A stretch of 64,000 bases of DNA from an uncultured Collinsella sp. (lineage in GTDB: Bacteria; Actinomycetota; Coriobacteriia; Coriobacteriales; Coriobacteriaceae). Below are positions 41,983-50,725 of the stretch, piece by piece. The stretch lies in NCBI GenBank assembly GCA_934654585.1, contig CAKUGF010000010.1, forward strand, positions 4,685 through 68,684, written 5' to 3'. Positions within the stretch are counted from its first letter, which is position 1. The number at the start of each line of letters is the position of its first letter. Made by a program: the position numbers and the translations under genes. The notes beneath the pieces are model-generated. The model saw only the letters and a list, made by a program, of their open reading frames with translations, did no database searches and had not been told where the DNA came from.

Positions 41983-42012
41983 GGGCTCCCGTCTAAGACC
42001 GGACGGGAGCCC
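41983..42012 (-). terminator. hom terminator
   Basis: A perfect 11-bp stem (41983-41993 with 42002-42012) has an 8-nt loop, followed on the minus strand by CTTTTG. It lies 32 bp after the homoserine dehydrogenase stop. The rest of the 224-bp gap shows nothing else. Confidence 0.85.
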
Positions 42013-42044
42013 CTCAACATATATGTCGTATGGCGAGAACCGAA

Positions 42045-43388
42045 CTAGTTGGCCATAACGCCTTCGGTCCAAGCCTCAACGTCCTCGATGCGCAGGACGT
42101 TGGCGACCTCGGCCACGCAGTCGACGCTGGCAAGCTCGGCGGCGGCAGCCTGGACGTCCTTCTCGAGCGCGCGGTGCGTCAGGAAGATGACCGAGCAGGC
42201 ATCGCTGACGCCCGATTTACCGTCCTCGACCTGGTTGATGAGCGAGATCGAGATGTTGTGCTTGGCAAAGATGTCGACCGTCTCGGACAGGGCACCCACG
42301 CGGTCGGCGACCTTCAGGCGCACATAGTACTTGGTCTGGAGCTCGTCCATGGGCTTAAAGGCGAGGTTGTGACCGTAGGGCTCAATCTCGGGCAGCGGTG
42401 CCACGCCGCGGCTGATCTGCTCGGACAGCGACAGGATATCGCCCACGACGGCGCTCGCGGTGGGGAAGGAGCCTGCGCCGGCACCATAGAACATGGTCTC
42501 GCCCACAGCGTCGCCCACCACGTAGACGGCGTTCATGGCGCCGTTGACCTTGGCGAGCATGTGGTCGGCGGGGATCAGCGTGGGGTGCACGCGGACGTCG
42601 ACGCCGGCATCGGTGTTGCGGGCGATGCCCAGCAGCTTAATGGTGTAGCCGAGCTCGCGGGCCTGGGCGATGTCCTCGGCGCCGATGGTACGGATGCCCT
42701 GCTGGTAGACGTCGTCGGTGGTCACGCGGGTGCCAAAGCCGATGGAGGCGAGGATGGCCGTCTTGCTGGCGGCGTCGAAGCCGTCGACGTCGGCGGACGG
42801 ATCTGCCTCGGCGTAGCCCTTGGCCTGGGCGTCGGCGAGCACGTCGGCGTAATCGGCGCCCTCGGCGTCCATGCGCGACAGGATGTAGTTGGTGGTGCCG
42901 TTGAGGATGCCGGCGATGGTCAGGATCTTGTTGCCCACCAGGTCGTGCTCGAGCGTGCTGACGATGGGGATACCACCGCCGCAGCTTGCCTCGCACTTGA
43001 TCTGCACGCCGCACTCACGCGCCTTCTCGGCAAGCGTCTCGACATGACGGCCGAGCAGGGCCTTGTTGGCGGAGACGACATGCTTGCCGTTCTCAAAAGC
43101 GGTGGTGAAGATCTCGGTCGCGGGGTGCTCGCCGCCGATCAGCTCGACGACGATGTCGACGGCGGGGTCGGTGACGACATCGTGCCAGTCGCTCGTAAAG
43201 GCCTCGCGCTCAATACCGGCGGCTTCGGCCTGCTCCCAGGCAAGCGCACAGGCGCGGGTTAGCTTAAGGTCGATGCCGTAGGCGGCCAGGTACTCATCGT
43301 GGTGGCTCTTAATCAAGCGGGCCACGCCGCCGCCGACGGTTCCCAGACCGATCAGGCCGACGTTCACGGTGCGCAGGGATTCGCTCAT
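42045..43388 (-). CDS. hom: Homoserine dehydrogenase
   Basis: 447-aa NAD(P)-dependent enzyme. The Rossmann motif is VGLIGLGTVGGGVARLI. It is followed by VVELIGGEHPATEIF, HVVSANKALLG, the catalytic region GGGIPIVSTLEHDLVGNKI with GILNGTTNYIL, and a C-terminal ACT domain (about residues 350-425) for feedback control by threonine. It converts aspartate semialdehyde to homoserine for Thr, Met and Ile synthesis. It appears monocistronic. ATG preceded by GAAGGAG; divergent from the livK operon across 249 bp. Confidence 0.95.
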   Translation of the reverse strand: MSESLRTVNVGLIGLGTVGGGVARLIKSHHDEYLAAYGIDLKLTRACALAWEQAEAAGIEREAFTSDWHDVVTDPAVDIVVELIGGEHPATEIFTTAFENGKHVVSANKALLGRHVETLAEKARECGVQIKCEASCGGGIPIVSTLEHDLVGNKILTIAGILNGTTNYILSRMDAEGADYADVLADAQAKGYAEADPSADVDGFDAASKTAILASIGFGTRVTTDDVYQQGIRTIGAEDIAQARELGYTIKLLGIARNTDAGVDVRVHPTLIPADHMLAKVNGAMNAVYVVGDAVGETMFYGAGAGSFPTASAVVGDILSLSEQISRGVAPLPEIEPYGHNLAFKPMDELQTKYYVRLKVADRVGALSETVDIFAKHNISISLINQVEDGKSGVSDACSVIFLTHRALEKDVQAAAAELASVDCVAEVANVLRIEDVEAWTEGVMAN

Positions 43389-43637
43389 AGATAGCTCCTT
43401 CGTGCATCTGTATGGATGATTGACCAGTTAAGGTTGAGTGCATTCTAGCGTGAACCGGGAGCGCGTGCTTGCCAGGCAACGGGAGCCGCATAAAACGCTA
43501 CCCCCGAAACGCTGCGGAAACATTGGAAACACGCTCGCTACAAACGAACTCCCGTAACAAACTGTCAACGTTTGGGCCATAAGGTTTGCCCTGTACCGCA
43601 AGACGGCCGCACCGCGGCCAGCGAAAAGGGGGACACC

Positions 43638-44804
43638 ATGTTCAACATCAACAGCACGCTCAGCCGTAGGAACTTCCTTGCCGGCGCCGCCGCGCTCGGC
43701 AGCACCGTCGCGCTTGCCGGCTGCTCCTCGGGTGGCTCGGATGGCGGCTCCGCCGATGACGGCAAGACTTTCAAGATCGGTGTCATCGGCCCTCTGACCG
43801 GTGCCGCGGCAACCTATGGCGTCTCGGCCGAGAAGGGCGCTAAGCTCGCTGCCAAGGATTTCTCGACCAAGGACCTCAAGCTCTCGCTTAAGTCCGAGGA
43901 CGACGTCGCTGACGGCGAGAAGGCCATCAACGCCTTCAATACCCTGTGCGACTGGGGTATGCAGGCGCTCGTCGGCCCCGTCACCACCGGTGCCGCCGTT
44001 GCCGTCTCGGGCGAGATTGCCGATGACATGCTCATGGTCACGCCTTCCGCCTCGTCGCTCGACGTCACCAAGGACAAGACCACGGTCTTCCAGGTTTGCT
44101 TCACCGACCCCACCATGGGCACGAGCGCCGCGAAGTTCTTGGCCGAGAAGTATGCGGACGCCAAGATCGCCCTGTTCTATAACTCCGGCGACACGTACAG
44201 CTCGGGCGTAGCCGATGCTTTTGCCGAGCAGGCCAAGGAATCCAAGCTCGACATCGTCGACACCGAGACCTTTAAGGATGATTCTTCCACGAGCTTTACC
44301 AACCAGCTGACCAAGGCCAAGGAGGCCGGCGCCACGCTCATCTTTGCGCCGATCTACTACACGCCGGCGTCCGTCCTGCTCAAGAACGCTAAGGACATGG
44401 GCTATGACATGACGCTCATGGGCACCGACGGCATGGACGGCCTGCTCTCTGTGGAGGGCTTCGACACCTCGCTTGCCGAGGGCGTGCTGCTCATGACGCC
44501 GTTCTCCGCCGACGACGAGAAGAACGCCGACTTCGTCAAGGCATACAAGGAGGAGTACGACGAGACCCCCAACCAGTTTGCCGCCGACGCCTACGACTGT
44601 GTCCACGCGATCGCCGAGGCTATCGACAAGGCGGGCATTGACACGACGGCCGACGGCGCCGACATTGCCGCCGACCTTGCCAAGGCCATGCGCAAGATTA
44701 AGATCGATGGCCTGACCGGCGAGCTCACTTGGAACGACGAGGGTCAGGTCGAGAAGCCCGCTACGGCCTATGTGATTCAGGACGGCAAGTACATCGCCGC
44801 CTAA
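43638..44804 (+). CDS. livK: Branched-chain amino acid-binding lipoprotein (first copy)
   Basis: 388-aa substrate-binding lipoprotein of a branched-chain amino acid importer. The leader has a twin-arginine-like SRRNFLAG and a lipobox LAGC, so the mature protein is a Cys-anchored lipoprotein. The mature domain follows the periplasmic-binding fold type I, with IGVIGPLTGAAATYG and SSTSFTNQLTKAKEAGA. It is a close paralogue of the next gene, evidently a tandem duplication. ATG at 43638 has AAAGGGGG upstream. It lies first in the liv cluster, 271 bp ahead of the second copy with a likely terminator between, so its expression can be separate. Confidence 0.9.
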   Translation: MFNINSTLSRRNFLAGAAALGSTVALAGCSSGGSDGGSADDGKTFKIGVIGPLTGAAATYGVSAEKGAKLAAKDFSTKDLKLSLKSEDDVADGEKAINAFNTLCDWGMQALVGPVTTGAAVAVSGEIADDMLMVTPSASSLDVTKDKTTVFQVCFTDPTMGTSAAKFLAEKYADAKIALFYNSGDTYSSGVADAFAEQAKESKLDIVDTETFKDDSSTSFTNQLTKAKEAGATLIFAPIYYTPASVLLKNAKDMGYDMTLMGTDGMDGLLSVEGFDTSLAEGVLLMTPFSADDEKNADFVKAYKEEYDETPNQFAADAYDCVHAIAEAIDKAGIDTTADGADIAADLAKAMRKIKIDGLTGELTWNDEGQVEKPATAYVIQDGKYIAA

Positions 44805-44839
44805 GAGCGTATAAAACGCAACCGGTGAGGCTCTTTTAT
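44803..44839 (+). terminator. Possible terminator after first livK
   Basis: AAGAGC (44803-44808) pairs with GCTCTT (44830-44835), followed by TTATT. The stem is short and overlaps the stop codon. A second, 9-bp inverted repeat (44952-44960 with 44974-44982) lies further along the AT-rich gap. Confidence 0.4.
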
Positions 44840-45009
44840 TCAGGGTGAGGACGCTTGTAACAGAATGGAAACATTACTTTTACACAATAAAGTGGCAGAC
44901 CTGCATAAAGCGGTAAAAATACGCAGAATTATGGATAAAAATCTGAGGCCAAAGAAAAGTTGAAATAATCGCCACTTTTCTTAACTAAAGCGTCTACTAT
45001 TTTGCGAAC

Positions 45010-45054
45010 GCCGAACACGGCGAAGGATGGCCTGTCGGGTAACCGAAACCCGAC
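45010..45054 (+). promoter_or_regulatory. Two hairpins in the leader of the second livK
   Basis: CGCCG-AACA-CGGCG (45010-45023) is followed by GTCGGGT-AACCGAA-ACCCGAC (45034-45054), 22 bp before the start codon. They may stabilise or regulate the messenger. No known riboswitch is recognised. Confidence 0.4.
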
Positions 45055-45075
45055 GAGATTTGAGAGGAGAGCCGC

Positions 45076-46263
45076 ATGTCGAGCCTCACCGGTAAGTCAT
45101 TGAACCCTGTTATGAATCGCAGGAGCGTTATCGCGAGCGCAGCAGGTCTGGGGGCGATGTCTATTCTAGCTGGCTGCTCCTCCAACGGCGGCGATAGCGG
45201 TTCCGCTTCGAGCGACGCTTCGTTTAAGATCGGTACTATCGGCCCGCTGACCGGTGCAAATGCCTCCTATGGCAAGTCCGTTACTCAGGCCGTCGAGCTT
45301 GGCTGCAAGGATTTCTCCACCAAGGAGCTGCCGCTTGCCAGCAAGGCCGAGGACGATCAGGCCGACGGCGAGAAGGCCGTCAACGCCTTTAATAATCTTC
45401 TGGACTGGGGTATGCAGGCTCTCGTCGGCCCGACCACCACGGGCGCATCGGTTGCCGTTGCCGCCGAGTGCGGCAAGGACCCCGAGACGTTCATGATCAC
45501 CCCGTCCGCGTCTTCCGAGGACGTCACCAAGGGCAAGGATTGCGTCTTCCAGGTTTGCTTTACCGACCCCAACCAGGGCGTCAACGCTGCCAAGTTCCTG
45601 GCAGAGAAGTATGCGGACGAGAAGTTCGTGCTCTTCTATAACTCCGGCGACGCCTATTCTTCGGGCATTGCCGATGCCTTTAAGGCCCAGGCCGCTGAGT
45701 CCAAGCTCGATATCGTTGACGAGGAAACCTTTAAGGACGACTCTTCCACGAGCTTCACCAACCAGCTCACCAAGGCCAAGCAGGCCGGCGCCACCATGAT
45801 CTTCGCGCCGATCTACTACACGCCGGCGTCTGTCCTGCTCAAGAACGCTAAGGACATGGGCTACGACGTCAAGATGATGGGCTGCGACGGTATGGACGGC
45901 ATCCTGGGTGTGGAGGGCTTCGACACCTCCCTTGCCGAAGGCCTGCTGCTCATGACCCCGTTCTCCGCCGACGACGAGAAGAACGCCGACTTCGTCAACG
46001 CCTATAAGGATGCTTATGGCGATACCCCCGACCAGTTTGCCGCCGACGCCTACGACGGCGTGCACGCTGTGGTCGAGGCTCTCAAGGAGGCCGGCCTGGG
46101 CGTCGACGCCGACCCCACCGAGGTCGCCGAGAAGCTGCCCGAGGCTATGCTCAAGATCACCGTTGACGGCCTGACCGGCAAGCTTTCCTGGAATGACAAG
46201 GGCCAGGTCCAGAAGGACCCGACTGCGTACGTCATCACCGACGGCAAGTACGTACAGGCCTAA
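45076..46263 (+). CDS. livK: Branched-chain amino acid-binding lipoprotein (second copy)
   Basis: 395-aa paralogue of the preceding gene, with long identical stretches around SSTSFTNQLTKAK and YYTPASVLLKNAKDMGYD. The leader contains NRRSVIAS and the lipobox LAGC. The N-terminus is longer than in the first copy. Differences are concentrated in the ligand cleft region around residues 110-180, so the two could bind different amino acids (inference). ATG with GAGAGGAG upstream. Two hairpins separate it from livH, a common way to make more binding protein than permease. Confidence 0.9.
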   Translation: MSSLTGKSLNPVMNRRSVIASAAGLGAMSILAGCSSNGGDSGSASSDASFKIGTIGPLTGANASYGKSVTQAVELGCKDFSTKELPLASKAEDDQADGEKAVNAFNNLLDWGMQALVGPTTTGASVAVAAECGKDPETFMITPSASSEDVTKGKDCVFQVCFTDPNQGVNAAKFLAEKYADEKFVLFYNSGDAYSSGIADAFKAQAAESKLDIVDEETFKDDSSTSFTNQLTKAKQAGATMIFAPIYYTPASVLLKNAKDMGYDVKMMGCDGMDGILGVEGFDTSLAEGLLLMTPFSADDEKNADFVNAYKDAYGDTPDQFAADAYDGVHAVVEALKEAGLGVDADPTEVAEKLPEAMLKITVDGLTGKLSWNDKGQVQKDPTAYVITDGKYVQA

Positions 46264-46295
46264 TAGGCCGCCTTACATAGAGCGGTTTTGATCCC

Positions 46296-46360
46296 AAGCA
46301 GGGGAGGTTTTGGCCTTCCCTGCTTGCTTGGTATCTAGGGACGATGTAACGTCCCTGTTT
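46296..46360 (+). terminator. Two hairpins between livK and livH (attenuator)
   Basis: A 12-bp stem with one G-T pair (46296-46307 with 46314-46325) is followed by a 7-bp stem AGGGACG/CGTCCCT (46337-46343 with 46350-46356) ending in GTTT. They probably cause partial termination or mRNA stabilisation, so binding protein exceeds permease. Confidence 0.55.
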
Positions 46361-46402
46361 CGTACATCAACTGGAAACCTATTCGAAAGGGGGATGTGGA
46401 AC

Positions 46403-47284
46403 ATGACGGTCTTTATCCAATACCTGGTCAACGGCCTGTCCATGGGCAGCGTCTACGCCATCATCGCGTTGGGCTACACCATGGTCTACGGTATCGCCAA
46501 GATGCTGAACTTCGCTCACGGCGACGTCATCATGGTCGGTGCCTATGTCTCGTTCTGCGCCACGTCGTATCTCGGCCTCCCGGGCTGGGCTTCTGTAATT
46601 CTCTCTTGTGCGGTCTGCACGGTTCTCGGTGTTCTCATCGAGGGCCTCGCCTACAAGCCGCTGCGTCAGGCGGGCCCGCTGGCCGTTCTGATCACGGCTA
46701 TCGGCGTGTCCTACTTCCTGCAGAACGCCGCCCAGCTCCTGTGGGGCGCCACGCCCAAGAACTTTACTTCGCTCGTCACCTTCCCGGTGCCGGAGTTCTT
46801 GGCCAAGTACAACGTGAGCGCCGTTTCGCTCGTCACCATCGTCGCCTGCCTGGTTATCATGGCCGGCCTGGTGTTCTTTACGGGCAAGACCAAGATGGGC
46901 AAGGCCATGCGCGCCGTGTCCGAGGACAAGGCCGCCGCTCAGCTTATGGGCATCAACGTCAACCGCACCATCTCGATGACGTTCGCCATCGGTTCTGCCC
47001 TTGCCGCCATCGCCGGCGTGCTGCTGTGCTCCTATTCGCCGGTGCTGCAGCCCACGACGGGCGCCATGCCTGGCATCAAGGCCTTCGACGCTGCCGTCTT
47101 CGGTGGCATCGGCTCCATCCCCGGCGCCTTTGTCGGTGGCATTCTCATCGGCATCATCGAGGCGATGGCACAAGCCTACATTTCCACGAGCCTTGCCAAC
47201 TCCATCGTCTTTGGTGTTCTGATCATCGTCCTGCTCGTCAAGCCTGCCGGCCTCTTGGGCAAGTACGTCCCCGAGAAGGTGTAG
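46403..47284 (+). CDS. livH: Branched-chain amino acid ABC permease LivH
   Basis: 293-aa permease with about eight membrane segments. Family landmarks are NGLSMGSVYAIIALGYTMVYG, MLNFAHGDVIMVGAY and a late GIGSIPGAFVGGILIG. It pairs with LivM to form the membrane channel. Start assigned to ATG 46403, 9 nt after AAAGGGGG; an ATG at 46394 touches the ribosome site. The livM start follows directly. Confidence 0.92.
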   Translation: MTVFIQYLVNGLSMGSVYAIIALGYTMVYGIAKMLNFAHGDVIMVGAYVSFCATSYLGLPGWASVILSCAVCTVLGVLIEGLAYKPLRQAGPLAVLITAIGVSYFLQNAAQLLWGATPKNFTSLVTFPVPEFLAKYNVSAVSLVTIVACLVIMAGLVFFTGKTKMGKAMRAVSEDKAAAQLMGINVNRTISMTFAIGSALAAIAGVLLCSYSPVLQPTTGAMPGIKAFDAAVFGGIGSIPGAFVGGILIGIIEAMAQAYISTSLANSIVFGVLIIVLLVKPAGLLGKYVPEKV

Positions 47285-48373
47285 GTGAGCGTTATGAAGT
47301 TCCTTAAAGACAAGCAGACGCGTCACGACTTTGTCACGTACGCCATGTGCATCGTGGCCTTTGCCATCGTGTTCTTTATGCAGTCCAACCACATGATCCC
47401 GCGCATGATCGCCGGTCAGCTGGTTCCCATTACGGCCTACATCGTCATGGCCATCTCGCTTAACCTCGTCGTCGGTATCGCGGGCGACCTGTCGCTGGGC
47501 CACGCGGGCTTTATGAGTGTCGGTGCCTATACGGGCATCGTCACCGCGGTCGCCCTCGAGAGCGCCGTTCCCTCCGATCCGGTGCGCCTTATCATCAGCA
47601 TCGTGGTAGGCGCTATCGCCGCAGCCATCCTGGGCTTCTTGATCGGTATCCCGGTTCTTCGCCTGAGCGGCGACTACCTGGCCATCGTGACGCTGGCCTT
47701 TGGCGAGATCATCAAAGAGATCGTCACCTGCCTTATCGTGGGCGTCGACTCGCGCGGCCTGCACGTGATCTTTAACATCACGGGCAACTCCACGATCGAT
47801 GACCTGCACCTGCTCGAGGACGGAACCGCCATCATCAAGGGCGCCCAGGGCGCCTCGGGCGTGTCGACGTACTCGACCTTCCTTGCCGGCGCCATCCTGG
47901 TTATGGTCGCGCTCGTGATCGTGCTCAACCTGGTCCGCAGCCGTACCGGCCGCGCCATCATGGCCGTGCGCGATAACAAGATCGCTGCCGAGTCTGTGGG
48001 CATCTCCGTCACCCAGTACCGCATGATCGCCTTCGTGGTTTCCGCTGCCCTCGCCGGTGCTGCCGGAGCCCTCTTTGGCGGCAACTTCTCGCAGCTCTCT
48101 GCCACCAAGTTCGACTTCAACACGTCGATCCTCATTCTGGTGTTCGTGGTCCTTGGCGGTCTGGGCAATATGCGCGGCTCCGTCATCGCGGCGGCGCTGC
48201 TCACGGTGCTCCCCGAGCTGCTCCGCCAGTTCTCGGACTACCGCATGCTCATCTACGCCATCGTGCTGATTCTGGTCATGATCTTTACCAACAACCCGCA
48301 GCTCAAGGCATTCTTCGGTCGCGTTAAGGACCGCTTTGCTCCCAAGAAGGAGGTGGCAGCCGATGCCCAGTAA
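47285..48373 (+). CDS. livM: Branched-chain amino acid ABC permease LivM
   Basis: 362-aa permease with nine to ten hydrophobic segments. It has the LivM signature NLVVGIAGDLSLGHAGFMSV and FVVLGGLGNMRGSVIAAALL. The frame opens with GTG directly after the livH stop; an ATG 9 nt further (47294) is also plausible. It overlaps livG by 11 bp, showing tight translational coupling. Confidence 0.92.
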   Translation: MSVMKFLKDKQTRHDFVTYAMCIVAFAIVFFMQSNHMIPRMIAGQLVPITAYIVMAISLNLVVGIAGDLSLGHAGFMSVGAYTGIVTAVALESAVPSDPVRLIISIVVGAIAAAILGFLIGIPVLRLSGDYLAIVTLAFGEIIKEIVTCLIVGVDSRGLHVIFNITGNSTIDDLHLLEDGTAIIKGAQGASGVSTYSTFLAGAILVMVALVIVLNLVRSRTGRAIMAVRDNKIAAESVGISVTQYRMIAFVVSAALAGAAGALFGGNFSQLSATKFDFNTSILILVFVVLGGLGNMRGSVIAAALLTVLPELLRQFSDYRMLIYAIVLILVMIFTNNPQLKAFFGRVKDRFAPKKEVAADAQ

Positions 48374-49223
48374 GTTTGAGTTCAACAAGGGCAAGATGGT
48401 CCCGTACCCTTCTGGCGCCATCGTTCCCGACCGCGACCTGGGCGAGCGCCCGGCACTCGAGTGCATCCACCTGGGTATTGAGTTCGGCGGCCTTAAGGCT
48501 GTTGACGACTTTAGCCTGACCATCGGCAAGACCGAGATCGCCGGTCTCATTGGCCCCAATGGCGCCGGTAAGACCACGGTCTTCAACCTGCTCACCAAGG
48601 TCTATCAGCCCACGCACGGCACCATCCTGCTCGACGGCGAGGACACCTCGGGCAAGTCGGTCTATCAGGTCAACCGCATGGGCATTGCCCGCACCTTCCA
48701 AAACATTCGCCTGTTCAACACCATGACGGTGGAGGACAACGTTAAGGTCGGCCTGCACAACCAGGAGCGCTACTCCGGTTTTGAGGGCGTGCTGCGCCTG
48801 CCGACGTATTGGAAGCACGAGAAGGCCGCCCACGAGCGCGCCATGGAGCTGCTGTCCATCTTTGACATGGAGCACCTGGCAAATGAGCAGGCCGGCTCAC
48901 TGCCTTACGGCGCCCAGCGTCGCCTGGAGATCGTCCGCGCCCTTGCGACCAACCCCAAGCTGCTGCTGCTCGACGAGCCTGCCGCCGGCATGAACCCGTC
49001 CGAGACCGCGGAGCTCATGGAGAACATCGTCAAGATCCGCGATACCTTCGGTATCGCCATCATGCTCATCGAGCACGACATGTCGCTCGTCATGAATATC
49101 TGCGAGGGCATTTGCGTACTTAACTTTGGTAAGGTCATCGCCAAGGGCACGGCCGAGGAGATCCAGAACAACGACGCCGTTATCGAGGCGTATCTGGGCA
49201 AGCAGGATAAGGGGGAGAACTAA
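48363..49223 (+). CDS. livG: Branched-chain amino acid ABC ATPase LivG
   Basis: 286-aa ATPase. Walker A is GPNGAGKTTVF, the signature segment is the variant LPYGAQRRLEIVRAL, Walker B is LLLLDEPAAGMNP and the switch His is in LIEHDMSLV. An N-terminal extension of about 30 residues precedes the ATPase fold. The start is ATG 48363 with GAAGGAGG upstream, inside the end of livM. Confidence 0.93.
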   Translation: MPSKFEFNKGKMVPYPSGAIVPDRDLGERPALECIHLGIEFGGLKAVDDFSLTIGKTEIAGLIGPNGAGKTTVFNLLTKVYQPTHGTILLDGEDTSGKSVYQVNRMGIARTFQNIRLFNTMTVEDNVKVGLHNQERYSGFEGVLRLPTYWKHEKAAHERAMELLSIFDMEHLANEQAGSLPYGAQRRLEIVRALATNPKLLLLDEPAAGMNPSETAELMENIVKIRDTFGIAIMLIEHDMSLVMNICEGICVLNFGKVIAKGTAEEIQNNDAVIEAYLGKQDKGEN

Positions 49224-49937
49224 ATGGCAGAGCCGATGCTTTCCGTCTACAACATCAACGTCTGGTACGGCGCCATCCACGCCATCAAGGACATCTCCTT
49301 TAACGTCAATGAGGGCGAGATCGTGGCCCTGATTGGTGCCAACGGCGCCGGCAAGTCCACGACGCTTAAGACCGTCTCGGGCCTGCTGCGCTCCAAGACC
49401 GGCTCCATCAAGTTTATGGGCGAGGACATTACCCATACGCCCGCCGACAAGCTGGTGGGCAAGGGCCTGGCCCAGGTGCCCGAGGGACGTCGCGCCTTTT
49501 TGCAGATGACGGTCGAGGAGAACCTGGAGATGGGTGCCTACACCCAGCCCAAGTCCACGGTGGCTCCGGGGCTTGAGCGCGTCTACGAGCAGTTTCCGCG
49601 TCTGAAGGAGCGCCGTCGCCAGGTCGCCGGCACCCTTTCTGGCGGTGAACAGCAGATGCTCGTTATGGGCCGCGCCCTTATGAGCAACCCCAAGCTGCTT
49701 ATGCTCGACGAGCCTTCCATGGGTCTGGCGCCGATCTTGATTGAGCAGATCTTCCAGATCGTCGAGGATCTGCACAAGGCCGGCACCACGGTGCTTCTGG
49801 TCGAGCAGAACGCGCAGATGGCGCTCTCGATCGCCACGCGCGGCTACGTGCTCGAGACCGGCAAGATCACCATGACCGGCACCGGCCAAGAGCTCCTGCA
49901 CGACGACAACGTCCGCAAGGCCTACCTCGGAGGCTAG
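49224..49937 (+). CDS. livF: Branched-chain amino acid ABC ATPase LivF
   Basis: 237-aa ATPase. Walker A is GANGAGKSTTLK, the signature is TLSGGEQQMLVMGRAL, Walker B is LLMLDEPSMGLAP and the switch His position is replaced by Gln in LVEQNAQMAL, as is usual for LivF. It begins on the base after the livG stop and ends the operon. A 9-bp hairpin follows the stop. Confidence 0.93.
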   Translation: MAEPMLSVYNINVWYGAIHAIKDISFNVNEGEIVALIGANGAGKSTTLKTVSGLLRSKTGSIKFMGEDITHTPADKLVGKGLAQVPEGRRAFLQMTVEENLEMGAYTQPKSTVAPGLERVYEQFPRLKERRRQVAGTLSGGEQQMLVMGRALMSNPKLLMLDEPSMGLAPILIEQIFQIVEDLHKAGTTVLLVEQNAQMALSIATRGYVLETGKITMTGTGQELLHDDNVRKAYLGG

Positions 49938-49943
49938 GGACTT

Positions 49944-49965
49944 CCGCCGTTCTGCCGAACGGCGG
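49944..49965 (+). terminator. Hairpin after livF
   Basis: A perfect 9-bp stem CCGCCGTTC/GAACGGCGG with TGCC loop starts 7 bp after the livF stop. No T-run follows, so Rho-independent action is uncertain. Confidence 0.5.
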
Positions 49966-49984
49966 ACCGGCCGACGCTGCGCGG

Positions 49985-50125
49985 GCGCCCTGATCGACGT
50001 GCCGAAGCTCCTCACCCTTGGGGCTATGCCGCGGTACGAGGCCAGGTGGTCATGGTCCGGGAACCTCGCGATGTCGAACGACACCGCGAGGTTCGCCGCC
50101 GTCCTCGGCGGCCTCGGCCCTCGAG
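49985..50125 (-). pseudogene. IS110-family transposase remnant
   Basis: Minus-strand translation of this stretch reads GPRPPRTAANLAV then DIARFPDHDHLASYRGIAPR and SFGTSIR. This is the C-terminal (Transposase_20) helix-hairpin region of IS110-type transposases, where the usual pattern is a GVGPxTA turn, then a region ending LASYxGLxPRxxxSGTS. Only about 50 codons are recognisable; neither the N-terminal DEDD catalytic domain nor the true C-terminus is present, and no insertion-sequence ends are visible. The rest of 49966-50447 shows no recognisable gene on either strand. Confidence 0.7.
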
Positions 50126-50447
50126 CGGGCGATCCCCACGCGCTAACGCCTGCAAACAAGGGGATCGCCAAGACGCCGCCGGGCACCTCCGTCATAGACG
50201 TGGAAGCGCGGCCGCGCTGAAGCTCTGCGCGGTGTCTGCTCGCTTATGTGCGCATCACGAAGGAAGACCAGATCGGTGAGCGGGATTGGCCCGAAGTCGA
50301 GAGATTCCCATCAGCCTCTCGTCGGTCGATGACCGGTTCACCACGCAGGAAGAGCGTGACGGAAGGTCTCGCAAAAAGGCTCCGAGCGCGGCGTGCTCAT
50401 GCCCGTCGTGGTGCGCCCGAAGGGGGGGACGGCTGCTACGAGCTCGA

Positions 50448-50711
50448 TCATTTGCGAGGAGAAGACGAACCAGTCGTTGCAGATCCAATATGGATCTCGC
50501 CGACCTCGGCAAGCTGCTCGATGAGTGGAAGCCCTGTCGGGTCGTCTATTTCAACACCACCCAGAATGATGGTGTTATCGCGCAGGTCGATCTGCGTGTT
50601 GAACACAGCGAGGTTAAAGCCGGAGGCCACAAATCCGATAGCAGCCAGGACGAGCCCCGTGGCAACAAGCCCACCCGCTACGGCAAGGTAAATCTTTTTT
50701 ACGCTGGACAT
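50448..50711 (-). CDS. Short membrane-anchored protein, possibly truncated DUF4097
   Basis: 87-aa protein: a transmembrane helix (about residues 6-30) followed by a short soluble part with FNLAVFNTQIDLRDNTIILG and an abrupt SSSPRK end. In PadR-DUF1700 operons the third gene usually encodes a DUF4097 adhesin-like protein of 200-300 residues with this start. The piece seen may therefore be the remaining N-terminus, cut off by the neighbouring IS110 debris. Start ATG has AAGGAG upstream, so it may still be translated. It lies 14 bp after the DUF1700 gene in the same operon. Confidence 0.5.
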   Translation of the reverse strand: MSSVKKIYLAVAGGLVATGLVLAAIGFVASGFNLAVFNTQIDLRDNTIILGGVEIDDPTGLPLIEQLAEVGEIHIGSATTGSSSPRK

Positions 50712-50725
50712 GTTTGCACTCCTTC

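Noticed and set aside
44805..45075. A riboswitch ahead of the second livK
   Set aside because: Two simple hairpins are present, but no known aptamer core could be matched.
46379..48598. A 739-codon minus-strand frame over livH-livM
   Set aside because: It is His/Asp/Gly-rich low-complexity translation of the antisense strand; the sense genes have clear transporter motifs.
49999..50691. Several short plus-strand frames in the region after livF
   Set aside because: They have no ribosome sites or motifs; the minus strand carries the IS110 fragment and the short membrane-protein gene.
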